Source: Gammaproteobacteria bacterium (lineage in GTDB: Bacteria > Pseudomonadota > Gammaproteobacteria > Pseudomonadales > Porticoccaceae). From it: a stretch of 64,000 bases of DNA. Position numbers and translations under genes: made by a program. The notes beneath the pieces were generated by a model. It made no database searches. It saw nothing but the letters and a program-made list of their open reading frames with translations, and was not told where the DNA came from. This document shows, in pieces, positions 1 to 9,635 of the stretch. Location of the stretch: NCBI GenBank assembly GCA_018069465.1, contig JAGPUW010000008.1:124001-188000 (forward strand). The letters are read 5' to 3'. How positions within the stretch are numbered: position 1 is the stretch's first letter; the number at the start of each line of letters is the position of its first letter.

Positions 1-1
1 G

Positions 2-211
2 CTCGACAAACTCGCCATTAGCCCACGGCAACTACTGCGCAAGAGCGAGGCGGACTACAAAGAGAATAACCTTAAAGATCCGGCTCTCTCCGATGAGCAG
101 TTGATCGACTTTATGCTCCAATACCCCAAATTAATTGAGCGCCCCATCGTCGTTAATGGCGACAAAGCGGCCCTGGGTCGCCCTCCGGAATCCGTACTTG
201 AAATCCTTTAA
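2..211 (+). CDS. ArsC/Spx-family reductase, C-terminal part
   Basis: An open frame enters from the left window edge and ends at a TAA at 209-211, giving the last 69 residues. The piece reads LRKSEADYKENNL, then ends with ERPIVVNGDKAALGRPPE and VLEIL, which is the usual C-terminal half of ArsC-type thioredoxin-fold proteins (arsenate reductase or YffB-like). The catalytic N-terminal Cys lies outside the window, so true arsenate reductase activity cannot be judged. The DUF2069 gene follows 71 bases downstream on the same strand; I recall this arrangement from other gammaproteobacteria. Confidence 0.8.
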   Translation, partial: LDKLAISPRQLLRKSEADYKENNLKDPALSDEQLIDFMLQYPKLIERPIVVNGDKAALGRPPESVLEIL

Positions 212-282
212 TAAAGGCCTGCCACCAGTGGCAACGCTTAGTGTTTTTAGGTGGAGTGACATAGCCATGGAGGTTTCGTGCT

Positions 283-660
283 TTGAGCGACCTTAGTCAA
301 TTGATCACTAAGGCGCGAGTCATTACCCGCCTTAGCTATTGCCTGCTCATTGTCAGCCTTATTGGCGGTGGTCTAGTCAGCGGTACACCGGCCATTTTAT
401 TGCTGTTTGCCGTGGCGCCCCTGCTGATTTTCATTCCCGGTTTGCGCAAAGAAAATTATCGCTCTATCAGCATGTTGTGCTTTGTCACCCTGCTTTATTT
501 TACGGTGATAGTGGCCAACTTGTTTGAACCCGATAGATCGGCCTTTGACGTTAGCGCGGTAATTGCCGTGGTAACACTATTTATCGTTTCGATGATGTAC
601 AGTCGCTGGTTACAGCGGCAACAGGCTAAGCCTGCCATTGATTATAGTCAGGAATGTTGA
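283..660 (+). CDS. DUF2069 small membrane protein
   Basis: A 125-residue hydrophobic protein with about four predicted membrane segments (roughly residues 17-34, 37-52, 62-82 and 88-106) and a short basic cytoplasmic tail. Size and pattern match the DUF2069 family, whose function is unknown. The start is a TTG at 283, chosen because a GGAGG sits nine bases upstream; the nearby GTG runs into a stop at once. It lies between the arsC-like gene and sppA on the same strand, 65 bases before sppA. Confidence 0.75.
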   Translation: MSDLSQLITKARVITRLSYCLLIVSLIGGGLVSGTPAILLLFAVAPLLIFIPGLRKENYRSISMLCFVTLLYFTVIVANLFEPDRSAFDVSAVIAVVTLFIVSMMYSRWLQRQQAKPAIDYSQEC

Positions 661-725
661 GTCCAGAGCATGCACTTAATAGCGAATAGCCAAGACAGGA
701 TGTCGCATAACCAGAGGTTGCAAGA

Positions 726-2600
726 GTGACAGGAAGTAAGAAGGATAAAAAACAACAGGGCTTTTTCAGGAAAATATTTTCCCTGATCAACACCACGGTT
801 AAATTTTTACGCTCGGCAATTAACCTTGTTGTGCTGCTCTTTGTTATCAGCATTATTGCCAGCATGTTTGGCAACAACGTAAAACCTCTGCCCGACAAAG
901 CCTTTCTGCGACTGACCCCCAGTGGCATGCTTGTCGAGCAATTGACCTACACCGATCCCCTCTCGCAAATCATTGGCCAAAGAGCTCAGCACCCCACTGA
1001 AACATTACTCAGTGATCTTATCGAGGCCCTGGAAAGCGCCAAAAGCGATCCGCACATTACCGGGCTGGTGCTCGAACTGGATTTTCTGGCAGGTGGTGGT
1101 ATTAGCAAGCTGCAGACCGTCGGCGCTGCTATTACAGACTTTAAAACCAGTGGTAAACCCGTTATTGCCACCGGCAGTAACTATAGCCAGGAGCAATATT
1201 TTCTCGCCAGTTTTGCCGATGAAATTCACCTCAACCCTATGGGGGCGATCGTTCTCAGCGGCTATGGCAACTATCATCCCTTTTTTAAAGATGCTCTCGA
1301 TAAGTTAAAGATCAACTTTCACGTCTTTCGCGTGGGCCAATATAAAGATGCGGTAGAGCCCTTTATCCGCAACGATATGTCGCCTGCCTCAAAGGTGCAG
1401 GCCTCACTGTGGCTGAATGAATTATGGCAGGCCTATAGCAGCGGTGTTGAAAGCAACCGTGAACTACCGGCCAACACGATAGACAATTATGTTAACAACA
1501 TGGGTCATAACCTCAGCCTTGCTGCAGGCAATGGCGCTCAGCTGGCCCTGCAACACGGGCTCGTTGACCACCTCAGTCCACGCCCCGCTATGCGTAAACG
1601 CCTGACCTCAATGGCCGGGCTTAATGAAGACAAGGATGATTATCTGCACGTCGATCTGCAGGAATATTTATTCCACCAAAAACTCCAGCTTTCCGAGTCG
1701 CCGAGCAAAGATAAAATAGCCCTACTTGTCGCCAAGGGCACTATTTATGACGGCGTGCGGCCCGAGGGTGATATCGGTAGTAAAAGCTTCAGTGAGCTGC
1801 TGGCCAAGGTGCGCAAAGACAAAGATATTCGCGCCCTGGTGTTGCGCATAGACAGCCCCGGTGGCAGCGCTTTTGCCTCGGAAGTGATACGCCGTGAAAT
1901 TGCACAGATTCAGCAAAGCGGTATTCCCGTGGTGGTGTCCATGGGTTCCCTCGCCGCATCTGGTGGCTACTGGATCGCCGCTGGCGCCGATCAAATTTGG
2001 GCCTCAGCGACCACCATTACCGGCTCCATCGGTGTGTTTGGTGTAGTGCCTACCTTTGAAAACGCGCTGGCAACATTGGGTGTTTACAACGATGGCATTG
2101 GCACCTCCCCCATCGCCGATATTTATCATCTCGATCGTCCCATGAGCCCCCAGGCTAAACAGTTGATTCAGCTGAGTGTGAATAACATTTACCAGCAATT
2201 TCTCGATCTGGTCGCTGAGGGCCGCGATAGTACAGCCGAGAATATTCATGAAATTGCCGGGGGTCGCGTATGGACGGGTCGCAAGGCAAAAGAGCTGGGG
2301 CTGGTGGATGAGCTGGGCAATCTGGATGATGCCATTGCCGCTGCTGCGACACTTGCCGAGCTGGATGACTATGAGCTTATCGATATTAAACCGAGCCTCA
2401 ACTTTCAACAGCAGATATTGAAGCAGTTGTCTCAGCGTGCTGAAAAAACATCCCAAAACCTGGGCCTAAGTGGCGGGCAAAAAACGCTGCTGCCCCCCGC
2501 TTTGAGTGACTATGCCGAGCGACTTTTTTCGCAAACCTATCTTGGCGAACAGGCGCCCGGACATCTCTATTTGCAGTGTTGGCAGTGTCGTGTTGATTAA
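726..2600 (+). CDS. sppA: Signal peptide peptidase SppA, 67K type
   Basis: A 624-residue inner-membrane serine protease that degrades cleaved signal peptides. It has one N-terminal membrane anchor (about residues 30-50) and two tandem SppA/ClpP-fold domains, the long form typical of gammaproteobacteria. The Ser-Lys dyad is visible: Lys207 in VGQYKDAVEPF of the first domain, and Ser412 in LAASGGYWIAAG of the second. Start is a GTG at 726 with AGAGG about ten bases upstream. The gene converges with hda. Confidence 0.95.
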   Translation: MTGSKKDKKQQGFFRKIFSLINTTVKFLRSAINLVVLLFVISIIASMFGNNVKPLPDKAFLRLTPSGMLVEQLTYTDPLSQIIGQRAQHPTETLLSDLIEALESAKSDPHITGLVLELDFLAGGGISKLQTVGAAITDFKTSGKPVIATGSNYSQEQYFLASFADEIHLNPMGAIVLSGYGNYHPFFKDALDKLKINFHVFRVGQYKDAVEPFIRNDMSPASKVQASLWLNELWQAYSSGVESNRELPANTIDNYVNNMGHNLSLAAGNGAQLALQHGLVDHLSPRPAMRKRLTSMAGLNEDKDDYLHVDLQEYLFHQKLQLSESPSKDKIALLVAKGTIYDGVRPEGDIGSKSFSELLAKVRKDKDIRALVLRIDSPGGSAFASEVIRREIAQIQQSGIPVVVSMGSLAASGGYWIAAGADQIWASATTITGSIGVFGVVPTFENALATLGVYNDGIGTSPIADIYHLDRPMSPQAKQLIQLSVNNIYQQFLDLVAEGRDSTAENIHEIAGGRVWTGRKAKELGLVDELGNLDDAIAAAATLAELDDYELIDIKPSLNFQQQILKQLSQRAEKTSQNLGLSGGQKTLLPPALSDYAERLFSQTYLGEQAPGHLYLQCWQCRVD

Positions 2601-2704
2601 TTAGGCCTGGCGATTAAGACATTAAATCAAGGTTGTTAAACCAGGGCCTAAAAGCAAAGCCCTAATTCAAAGGCTTAAATCAACGCTTAGGCAAGGATCA
2701 GGGC

Positions 2705-3424
2705 CTACCAGCCAAAGGCCTTTTTCATTAAGGGAATGGTGGCTTTGCTCTGATATTGCAAGGCAAAACCATCCAGCCGATGCAGATGGTCGATTAAAGA
2801 ATGCAGGTCTCGCGGGGCGCGATTCATTAAAAAGCCCAGGGCTTCTTCACTCATGATCAAACCCAGCCGCGCTGCGCGAAACTGCACAATGGCGGCTTTT
2901 TCTGCCTCGCTATATTGGGGCAACTGAAAGACGGTACTTGCCGCCAGCCGTGATTCGAGATCAGCCAATTGAAAGCACAGCGCACGGGGCGCCGCATTGG
3001 CGCTGATTAATAGTCTGCCGCCGGCTGTCATCACCTGGTTAAACAGATGAAACAACGCCTCTTCCCACTCGGCAATACCCGCCACCGCCTGTATATTGTC
3101 GAGGCAAATAAGCTGGCAGGCCGCTAAACCCTGAAGCACATCTTGCGCCGGATAGCTGGCCATCGCCTCGAGTGGTAAATACTGAATGCTTTGACCACAG
3201 GCGACAGCATCGTGGCAGGCCGCCTGGAGTAAATGCGTCAGGCCGCTGCCCGTTGCGCCCCACAGCAAAATATTAGCGCCAGCGCTGGGGCTGAGTTGTT
3301 CTTTACACTGAAGCTTGAGGGTACTCAGCACTTGTTGGCGAGACGTTTGGGCAGCGGCCAGAAAGTTATCAAAGTGTGTGTCATCGGCGAGTGACAGTGC
3401 CAGATTGAGTTGTTGTGCGGGCAT
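2705..3424 (-). CDS. hda: DnaA regulatory inactivator Hda
   Basis: A 239-residue AAA+ protein related to the DnaA ATPase domain. Hda with the DNA-loaded beta clamp stimulates ATP hydrolysis by DnaA and so limits re-initiation. The N-terminus carries QLNLAL, which fits the clamp-binding QL-x-LPL motif. A degenerate Walker A (WGATGSGLTHLL, with Leu where Lys is usual, as often seen in Hda) and a Walker B (LICLDNI) follow. The DUF2066 gene ends five bases upstream, so the two are probably co-transcribed. Confidence 0.9.
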   Translation of the reverse strand: MPAQQLNLALSLADDTHFDNFLAAAQTSRQQVLSTLKLQCKEQLSPSAGANILLWGATGSGLTHLLQAACHDAVACGQSIQYLPLEAMASYPAQDVLQGLAACQLICLDNIQAVAGIAEWEEALFHLFNQVMTAGGRLLISANAAPRALCFQLADLESRLAASTVFQLPQYSEAEKAAIVQFRAARLGLIMSEEALGFLMNRAPRDLHSLIDHLHRLDGFALQYQSKATIPLMKKAFGW

Positions 3425-3429
3425 CTGTG

Positions 3430-4611
3430 TCAGCGCGCTGCCTGCCAGCGAAAATGTTCTGCGCCAGCTGTTTGGGGTGAAGTCGCCGGGGCAGATGGCT
3501 CGAGAGTATCAGCACCGAGTTCGGTGACTCGCGACAAACGCGACTCTTTATTTAAGGCTCGCAATAAGACCCGAGACTCACCCTCCATCGCCAGATCCAG
3601 AACGATGGTGTCGCCCTCGATGCTGCGCACCTTGACGCTGTTGACAACTTCTAGCCCACCCAGAAAATCATTGAGCTGGGTAAACGCGGCGAAACTGCCG
3701 ATATTTTCGACCACCAGCCTAAATAAATCCGCTTCGGTATCGGCAAAGTAGGCCATTTGCTGGGCGAAGCGATCGACCACCTGGTCGACACTGCGACTGA
3801 GGAAGTCATCGCTTGAAGCCCCCTGCAGTGTATTGAGTAGTGCCCCCTGCCCTGCAAAACGGCCATTGCGCGCGGCAAGATACCAGGAGCCTCTGACAGC
3901 ACCGCTCGAAACCTGGCTATAACGCAGCACCAACCAGTGATCGCTACCATAGCGTTTGGCGGCTTCCTGTAATTGTTGCTGGTTGAGTGACCAGGCGGCC
4001 AGTGAGCTCAGCGCCAACTGATCCCCGAGGTCGTACAAAGGTAATTGAAAGGGCAAGCCGCGACGCTGGAAGCTGTTTTGCAGACTCACAGGTAGATCGG
4101 CGGCATCGACAAAACGGTAGCCCGAAGCCGTTTGCTCGACCACCCAAACCAGTAATTCGGGGCGATTCGCCGGCCAAATGGGCAAATCGAGGGTGCGCGT
4201 CAGTTTATCGACTGCCGCCTTGGCGAACTGTACGGACAAGGGAAACACCGGCGCTACTGCAGCCATATCAGCCGCTGGAGCCATATCAACCGCTGGAGCC
4301 ATATCAAGAGCCTCACTATCAGCTGGCGGTGACACCGGCGCGGGCTGTGCTAAATAGGCGTACTTAACCATGTAGTCGCTGGCGTGGGCCAAGGCCTGGT
4401 CAACGCCGGGGCGGTCGGCAATATCGTTAGCGCCGGTAGTTTTGACCAATACCGCAGCTAAAGCCTGCGAGAAACCCTTTTGTCGTTGCTCACGGCTCTG
4501 ATCGGCCACCTCGACGGTTGCCGAATATAAAGCCTCAACGGCGACGGCGAGCGCGAGCTGAGGCAAGCTCGCCAGGCAAGTAATAAGCAGTGTTTTACAG
4601 ATAAATTTCAT
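3430..4611 (-). CDS. DUF2066 periplasmic protein
   Basis: Exported protein of 393 residues with a clear signal peptide ([22 protein letters not shown]). The open frame extends further upstream, but the ATG at 4611 is chosen because it begins this signal peptide directly. The fold and the regions around [15 protein letters not shown] and [10 protein letters not shown] match DUF2066, often encoded next to hda and divergent from purM, as here. Function unknown. An in-frame 18-bp tandem repeat encodes a Met-Ala-Pro-Ala-rich linker near residues 98-118. Confidence 0.8.
   Translation of the reverse strand: MKFICKTLLITCLASLPQLALAVAVEALYSATVEVADQSREQRQKGFSQALAAVLVKTTGANDIADRPGVDQALAHASDYMVKYAYLAQPAPVSPPADSEALDMAPAVDMAPAADMAAVAPVFPLSVQFAKAAVDKLTRTLDLPIWPANRPELLVWVVEQTASGYRFVDAADLPVSLQNSFQRRGLPFQLPLYDLGDQLALSSLAAWSLNQQQLQEAAKRYGSDHWLVLRYSQVSSGAVRGSWYLAARNGRFAGQGALLNTLQGASSDDFLSRSVDQVVDRFAQQMAYFADTEADLFRLVVENIGSFAAFTQLNDFLGGLEVVNSVKVRSIEGDTIVLDLAMEGESRVLLRALNKESRLSRVTELGADTLEPSAPATSPQTAGAEHFRWQAAR
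4261..4314 (-). repeat. In-frame 18-bp tandem repeat in DUF2066 gene
   Basis: Three units of 18 bases (plus-strand AGCCATATCAGCCGCTGG, then AGCCATATCAACCGCTGG, then a degraded AGCCATATCAAGAGCCTC). They encode the repeated DMAPA linker after the signal peptide and first helix region. Unit length is a multiple of three, so copy-number change would alter linker length, not reading frame. Confidence 0.85.
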
Positions 4612-4880
4612 GGCGCGATTGTAGCAGCTGCGGCGCACTCAAGGCATCCACAAGCTCAATCACCCGCACCTCGCAAACGTATTTTTTTAGTGCTATCAAG
4701 ACACGAGCCCAGCGGCGATCTTCCAGCGCCAAGCTATCATCATGGTCGTGTGGCGACAAAGGGGTGCAATTCATTGGCAGCGATAGTATCGCGACAAAAA
4801 ATTTCTCCCTCAAAGTAAAGTTGAACCTGCTTTTCTTGGCCAGTCACTATAAAATGCGCGCTTTAATCAGGATAGTCGCC

Positions 4881-5927
4881 ATGAGCCAGAACCAGCCCCC
4901 TTCAATTACCTATAAAGACGCCGGCGTTGACATTGAGGCGGGCAATGCTCTGGTTGAGCGCATTAAACAGGTGGCCGGGCGCACCCGACGCCCCGAGGTC
5001 ATGGCCGGGCTGGGGGGCTTTGGCGCGCTGTGTAAAATCCCCGCCGGTTATAAAGAGCCAGTTCTGGTCTCTGGCACCGATGGTGTTGGCACCAAACTGC
5101 GTCTCGCGATTGATCTGAAAAAGCACGATACCGTGGGTATAGATCTGGTGGCCATGTGCGTCAATGACCTGATTGTCTGTGGTGCCGAGCCGCTGTTTTT
5201 TCTCGACTACTACGCCACTGGCAAGCTGGACATTGATATCGCCACTGCCGTCGTCACTGGTATTGGCGTGGGTTGCGAACTGTCGGGCTGTTCACTGGTT
5301 GGCGGTGAAACCGCCGAAATGCCCGGCATGTACGAAGGCGAGGACTATGACCTGGCCGGCTTTTGTGTCGGCGTGGTCGAGAACGATAAGATTATCGACG
5401 GCAAAGAAGTGGCCGCCGGTGACGTGCTCATTGGTCTGGCCTCTAGCGGCCCCCACTCCAACGGCTATTCATTGATCCGCAAAATACTCGACGTCAACGA
5501 AGTTGATCCCGCAGCGCTTGAACTCGATGGCCAAAACCTGGCGGATGTATTGCTGACGCCAACCCGCATTTATGTAAAATCCTTACTCCACCTTATTCGT
5601 GAGAGCAAGGTTCACGCCCTGGCCCACATTACCGGCGGTGGCCTGCTGGAAAATATTCCCCGTGTACTGCCCGAGCATACCAAAGCGACGATTGATACCA
5701 GCACCTGGACTATGCCCCCCGTGTTCAAATGGCTGCAGGAAAAGGGCAATATCTCAGCCACTGAAATGTACCGCACCTTTAACTGTGGCATTGGCATGGT
5801 GATTTGCGTCCCCGCTGGGGAAACAGATACGGCACTGGGCTTGTTAGCCGCCGCCGGTGAAACGGCCATGGTGATTGGCGCTATTAGCGCTGCTAAAGAG
5901 GGTGAAGAGGCTATCGAACTGAACTAA
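4881..5927 (+). CDS. purM: Phosphoribosylformylglycinamidine cyclo-ligase (AIR synthetase)
   Basis: A 348-residue enzyme that makes aminoimidazole ribotide from FGAM with ATP in purine synthesis. Typical stretches are [13 protein letters not shown] at the N-terminus, [29 protein letters not shown] and [16 protein letters not shown]. The upstream open frame is longer, but the ATG at 4881 begins the conserved MSQ...SITYKDAGV start and has AGGA eight bases before it. purN, which commonly follows purM, is not present; the next gene encodes a DUF3108 protein. Confidence 0.96.
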   Translation: MSQNQPPSITYKDAGVDIEAGNALVERIKQVAGRTRRPEVMAGLGGFGALCKIPAGYKEPVLVSGTDGVGTKLRLAIDLKKHDTVGIDLVAMCVNDLIVCGAEPLFFLDYYATGKLDIDIATAVVTGIGVGCELSGCSLVGGETAEMPGMYEGEDYDLAGFCVGVVENDKIIDGKEVAAGDVLIGLASSGPHSNGYSLIRKILDVNEVDPAALELDGQNLADVLLTPTRIYVKSLLHLIRESKVHALAHITGGGLLENIPRVLPEHTKATIDTSTWTMPPVFKWLQEKGNISATEMYRTFNCGIGMVICVPAGETDTALGLLAAAGETAMVIGAISAAKEGEEAIELN

Positions 5928-5960
5928 ATCAGCCCCGGGAACTCGAATCACATAACATTC

Positions 5961-5999
5961 AAAAAACCGGCAGAGGCTTTGATGACAGCCTCTGCCGGT
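5961..5999 (-). terminator. Strong hairpin after purM with U-tract on minus strand
   Basis: Perfect 13-bp arms ACCGGCAGAGGCT (5966-5978) and AGCCTCTGCCGGT (5987-5999) enclose an 8-base loop. The run of A at 5961-5965 becomes a U-tract only when read on the minus strand, although both flanking genes are on the plus strand. It may end antisense transcription, or be left from a rearrangement. Confidence 0.65.
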
Positions 6000-6022
6000 G
6001 GTTCTTACTGCGACGATTGATT

Positions 6023-6841
6023 ATGCGTGCCACTTCTAGCACACCAACTATTTCTAGCACACCAACTATTTCTAGCACGCCGACGACTTCTAGCACATTC
6101 ACTACTACTAGCCTTTTTACCCCTTCCAGTATTTTTGCCACATTGGGCACACTGTTTTTATTCTTCCTTGTTAGCCCCCCACTTCTCGCTATCGAGCCAG
6201 ACTCCCCGCTTGCACTACGGCCCTATCAGGCCAGCTACGCGGCAACATTTAACGGCATGCCCATTGAGGCCCAACGCCAGCTGGTCAAGCTGGAGCAAGG
6301 CTACCGTCTCGAAACAAGGGCGACGAACCTGCTCGGCAATATGCGTGAAACCGAGCTGCTTCACCTCGATGTCGAGGGCCAGATTCGCATTGATGGCTAT
6401 GAGTCAAAGCGCTCTTTCTTCGGCAGCAAGCGCAAAGAAAAACTGCTAATCGACCACCAGCAAAACAAAGCCATTTATACCCGCAAAAAGAAAAGGCGTG
6501 AAATAGCGCTGCAACCGGAGCACCTTGGCCCGATAAGCTACCAACTGCAATTGCGTCGCGACCTTGCCGACCGTGATTCGGCCTTAAGTTATACGGTGAT
6601 TGCCCACGGAAAAATCAAACACTATCAATTTGAACGCCTGGGTGAAGAGCTGATTAGCACCGGTCTGGGTGACATAAAAGCCCTAAAAATTCGCCGCGTG
6701 CGTGAGCATCAAGAGCGCGAGACAATTTTCTGGATGGCTGAACAATTCGCCTATCTCCCGGTCAAAGTTTGGCAGCGCGAGGAGGACGGAGAAAGCTACG
6801 AAATGACATTAAAGTCCGTCACTATTGACGGCTTGGAGTGA
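6023..6841 (+). CDS. DUF3108 exported protein with repeat-rich N-terminus
   Basis: A 272-residue protein. The conserved DUF3108 part begins near residue 60 with LRPYQASYAATFNGMPIEA and runs to the end. A hydrophobic export segment (about residues 39-56, LGTLFLFFLVSPPLLA) is preceded by an unusual Ser/Thr/Pro-rich leader of about 30 residues coded by an 18-bp tandem repeat. The ATG at 6023 is the first good start; an in-frame TTG lies two codons earlier. The real start could also be downstream of the repeat, since no strong ribosome site is seen. Confidence 0.75.
   Translation: MRATSSTPTISSTPTISSTPTTSSTFTTTSLFTPSSIFATLGTLFLFFLVSPPLLAIEPDSPLALRPYQASYAATFNGMPIEAQRQLVKLEQGYRLETRATNLLGNMRETELLHLDVEGQIRIDGYESKRSFFGSKRKEKLLIDHQQNKAIYTRKKKRREIALQPEHLGPISYQLQLRRDLADRDSALSYTVIAHGKIKHYQFERLGEELISTGLGDIKALKIRRVREHQERETIFWMAEQFAYLPVKVWQREEDGESYEMTLKSVTIDGLE
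6034..6105 (+). repeat. In-frame 18-bp tandem repeat at start of DUF3108 gene
   Basis: Four units of 18 bases start at 6034, 6052, 6070 and 6088. The first two are identical (TTCTAGCACACCAACTAT); the others diverge (TTCTAGCACGCCGACGAC, TTCTAGCACATTCACTAC). They encode the STPTIS-type leader ahead of the hydrophobic signal segment. Confidence 0.9.
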
Positions 6842-6909
6842 TTGCCCCGAGTCATTGTCCCCACGCCACTGCTTGACAGTTAGCCGCTAAAAAAAACAAG
6901 GAATAATTT

Positions 6910-7827
6910 ATGCCACTTGCCCCGAATGACCCTCTTGTTGCCGATGGCCGCCACCATGCATCACCTGCAAATGCGCGTGTGGGTCTGTTAATTATTGCCT
7001 TTTCACTGCTCGCGGCGACGATTTACTTTCTTTACAGCAATCATCTATATCGGGCTCAGGAGCCGGATCAGACAGTCGAGATCGTCACCTCGCCAGAACC
7101 GGCCTTACAGCCAGAACCGACGCCGATTGAGTTCGACCCTCTGCCGACGGTAAAAATCCCCCCCCTGTATTTTGATGCGGCACCCAGCAAACCCTCAGCG
7201 CCACCCTTGCCCCCCCTGCCCGCTTATGAAAAGGCCAATAGCTTTGTCACCGCGCAACTGACTGATGCGCATTGGCGTGGGCTAAACATCAACCCCCAAA
7301 ACCTGCCCGCACTCAATAAAGACTTTGTATTACAGCGCAGCGTCGCCTTTCTCGATGGCTTATCGAAGGGTGCGCTAGTCGATAAACTGCAGCCTTTTGC
7401 CCGCCCCACTCAGACCTTTGTGGCCGATAAACAGGGTCAGGCCCTATCGATGGGGGCCAGCAACTTCCAGCGTTACGATGCCTTTGCCCAGAGTATTGTC
7501 GCCATTGATAGCAAGCAGGCTGCCGCCTTTTTCCATTGGACACGGCCACTATTGGAAACGGCCTATAGTGAGCTTGGCTACCCCGCAGAGAACCTCGGCG
7601 GGGCCGTGATTGGCGCCATTGATAGCCTGCTTGCGACACCCACTCTCAAGGGGCCTATTGCCCTAAAGCGCGAATCGGTGCTCTATCAATATGCCGACCC
7701 CAGTCTTGAAGCGTTGCCCGGCGCGCAAAAACAGTTGTTGCGAATGGGGGCTAAAAATACGGCCCTGCTGCAATCCTGGTTGCGAGAATTGCGCTCGGCC
7801 CTGCTCGCCACGAACAACAATCACTAA
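6910..7827 (+). CDS. DUF3014 membrane-anchored protein
   Basis: A 305-residue protein with a single N-terminal membrane segment (about residues 24-42, VGLLIIAFSLLAATIYFLY). A Pro-rich spacer (about 50-100) and a C-terminal domain with the DUF3014 features FVLQRSVAFLDGLSKG, YDAFAQSIVAID and KRESVLYQYADPSLE follow. Function unknown; the topology suggests a periplasmic domain. AAGGA lies before the ATG. It is 68 bases after the DUF3108 gene and likely in the same transcript. Confidence 0.8.
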   Translation: MPLAPNDPLVADGRHHASPANARVGLLIIAFSLLAATIYFLYSNHLYRAQEPDQTVEIVTSPEPALQPEPTPIEFDPLPTVKIPPLYFDAAPSKPSAPPLPPLPAYEKANSFVTAQLTDAHWRGLNINPQNLPALNKDFVLQRSVAFLDGLSKGALVDKLQPFARPTQTFVADKQGQALSMGASNFQRYDAFAQSIVAIDSKQAAAFFHWTRPLLETAYSELGYPAENLGGAVIGAIDSLLATPTLKGPIALKRESVLYQYADPSLEALPGAQKQLLRMGAKNTALLQSWLRELRSALLATNNNH

Positions 7828-7989
7828 GCACGCCAGGTAATAAGCTTGTGCCTGGACACACCGCGTTGGCGCGTCGAAAAACACATAAAAGAGCAAGAGC
7901 TTCTATCACTTGATCTGTGACGGGATGGCCGCTACATTGAGCGCGCTTTGTATTTTCAGCCCGCTCACAAAATTGGAAGTAGACTCGCC

Positions 7990-9597
7990 GTGTCACAAAA
8001 AGATCAGCCATCAACAAGTATCCCCAGTGGTGTTTTCTTCGACGCCGAAAACCCCTCGGCCACTAACATGGAAGAGGCACTGCAACCCTTTCTCGATAAA
8101 AAGAAAGCCCTCGATGAACTCGACTACAGCAAGCGCCACGCCAAAGGTATGTTATCGGCTCGCGAGCGTGTCGATCTGCTCTTTGATAAAGATGCCTTTA
8201 CCGAAATTGCGCCACTAGCCAAAGAGTGCGATTTAGCCGCTGCCACTAAAGCTGGGGAGACTCCCCGCGATGCCATCGTCGTTGGCTACGGCAAAATCAA
8301 CGGCCGCATGGTGGGCGTCGCGGCCTACGACATGCAGTACCGCGCAGGCTCTATGGGCAAAACCTGCGAGTGGAAATTCACTCGCCTTAAAAGGTTGATT
8401 CTGGAACAGGGCTTTCCGCTGGTGATTCTCACCGAGGGCACGGGGGCGCGGCTTGAAGAGGAAGTGAGTTCACAAGGTGCCTACGATAACCCCCAGTTTG
8501 CCAACCTGGTCTGCCTCAGCGGCTATGTACCAATTGTGGTTGCGGTGATGGGTATTTGTGTCGGTGGCCACGCCAATATTACCGCTATTGGCGACTTCGT
8601 GCCGATGACAGAAAACTCGGCGATGATGATCGCCGGGCCGCCCCTGCTGAAAAGTAAAATGGGCATTGATACCACACTGGAAGAGCTCGGCGGTGCCCGC
8701 AAGCATGTCGAGCAAAGTGGCATGGGCGATTTGCTGGTCGCCGATGAAGAGGAGTGCATCGACAAAATTAAAGAGTTTCTCAGCTACCTGCCCAATAACT
8801 GTAATGAAGCGCCACCGCTGCGACAAACTCAGGATGACCCCGAGCGCTCCTGCCCTGGCTTGCGCGACATCGTGCCCACCGATTTACGTTTTGCCTACGA
8901 TATTAAAAAGATTATTAGCGGTCTGGTGGATGACGGTAAATTCTTTGAATTTAAACCCAATTTCGCAGCGAATATCGTTACCTGCATGGCGCATATGGAT
9001 GGTCGCGTAGTCGGCTTTATCGCCAATCAACCGGCCTATATGTCCGGTACTCTCGACATAAAAGCCTGCCAAAAAATCAGCCGTTTTATTAATTTCTGCG
9101 ATTGTTTCGGTATTGCGCTGATCTTTCTGCAGGATATTCCGGGCTACTACCCCGGCCCCCAGTCGGAACTCGATGGCATTATTCGCTGGTCGACACGCCT
9201 GCTCTACGAAATTGAACACGCCACCGTGCCCCGCTTTACGGTAATGCTGCGCAAGGCTTTTGGCCTCGCCCACTACGGTATGAACAGCCTCGGCATGCAG
9301 CCTAATTTACTGGTGGCCTGGCCAATTGCATCCTTCAGTGCCATTTCGCCGGACGACGCCGTCGATATTCTTTTTGGCCGCATATTGGCCAACATGGAAA
9401 ATGGTGAGCAACGCAGGGGGGAGCTGGTGGCTGAATTTAAAGCGAAAACGAATATTCTACCCGCCGCCGAAGCAGCCCTGGTTGACGATGTCATCGACCC
9501 GGCAGACACCCGCAAAGTATTGATCAGGGCCCTGGAAATGGCGAAGAATCGCCGCCCCGGCCACCCCTTTAAACGACGGGGTATTGTGCCGATTTAA
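7990..9597 (+). CDS. Acyl-CoA carboxylase beta (carboxyltransferase) subunit
   Basis: A 535-residue carboxyltransferase of the propionyl/methylcrotonyl/acetyl-CoA carboxylase family, which moves CO2 from biotin to an acyl-CoA. Both crotonase-like halves are present: RERVDLLFDKDAF and GGHANITAIGDFVPMTE in the first, FLQDIPGYYPGPQSE and LRKAFGLAHYGMNS in the second. The start is taken as GTG 7990, preceded by GGAAG; the frame is open upstream to a TTG at 7948. No biotin carboxylase or biotin carrier gene lies nearby, so the partner must be elsewhere. Substrate cannot be assigned. Converges with the fapF-like gene. Confidence 0.88.
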   Translation: MSQKDQPSTSIPSGVFFDAENPSATNMEEALQPFLDKKKALDELDYSKRHAKGMLSARERVDLLFDKDAFTEIAPLAKECDLAAATKAGETPRDAIVVGYGKINGRMVGVAAYDMQYRAGSMGKTCEWKFTRLKRLILEQGFPLVILTEGTGARLEEEVSSQGAYDNPQFANLVCLSGYVPIVVAVMGICVGGHANITAIGDFVPMTENSAMMIAGPPLLKSKMGIDTTLEELGGARKHVEQSGMGDLLVADEEECIDKIKEFLSYLPNNCNEAPPLRQTQDDPERSCPGLRDIVPTDLRFAYDIKKIISGLVDDGKFFEFKPNFAANIVTCMAHMDGRVVGFIANQPAYMSGTLDIKACQKISRFINFCDCFGIALIFLQDIPGYYPGPQSELDGIIRWSTRLLYEIEHATVPRFTVMLRKAFGLAHYGMNSLGMQPNLLVAWPIASFSAISPDDAVDILFGRILANMENGEQRRGELVAEFKAKTNILPAAEAALVDDVIDPADTRKVLIRALEMAKNRRPGHPFKRRGIVPI

Positions 9598-9635
9598 GCG
9601 GCCATTTGATAAAAAATGCATCGATCAACGACGCT

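Noticed and set aside
4668-4690. PurR-like box (GCAAACGT core) about 200 bases upstream of purM
   Set aside because: It misses several conserved positions and is far from the start; chance match is likely.
4595-4813. 72-codon minus-strand open frame upstream of the DUF2066 gene
   Set aside because: No recognisable domain, overlaps the DUF2066 start and the purM upstream region, and lacks a clear ribosome site.
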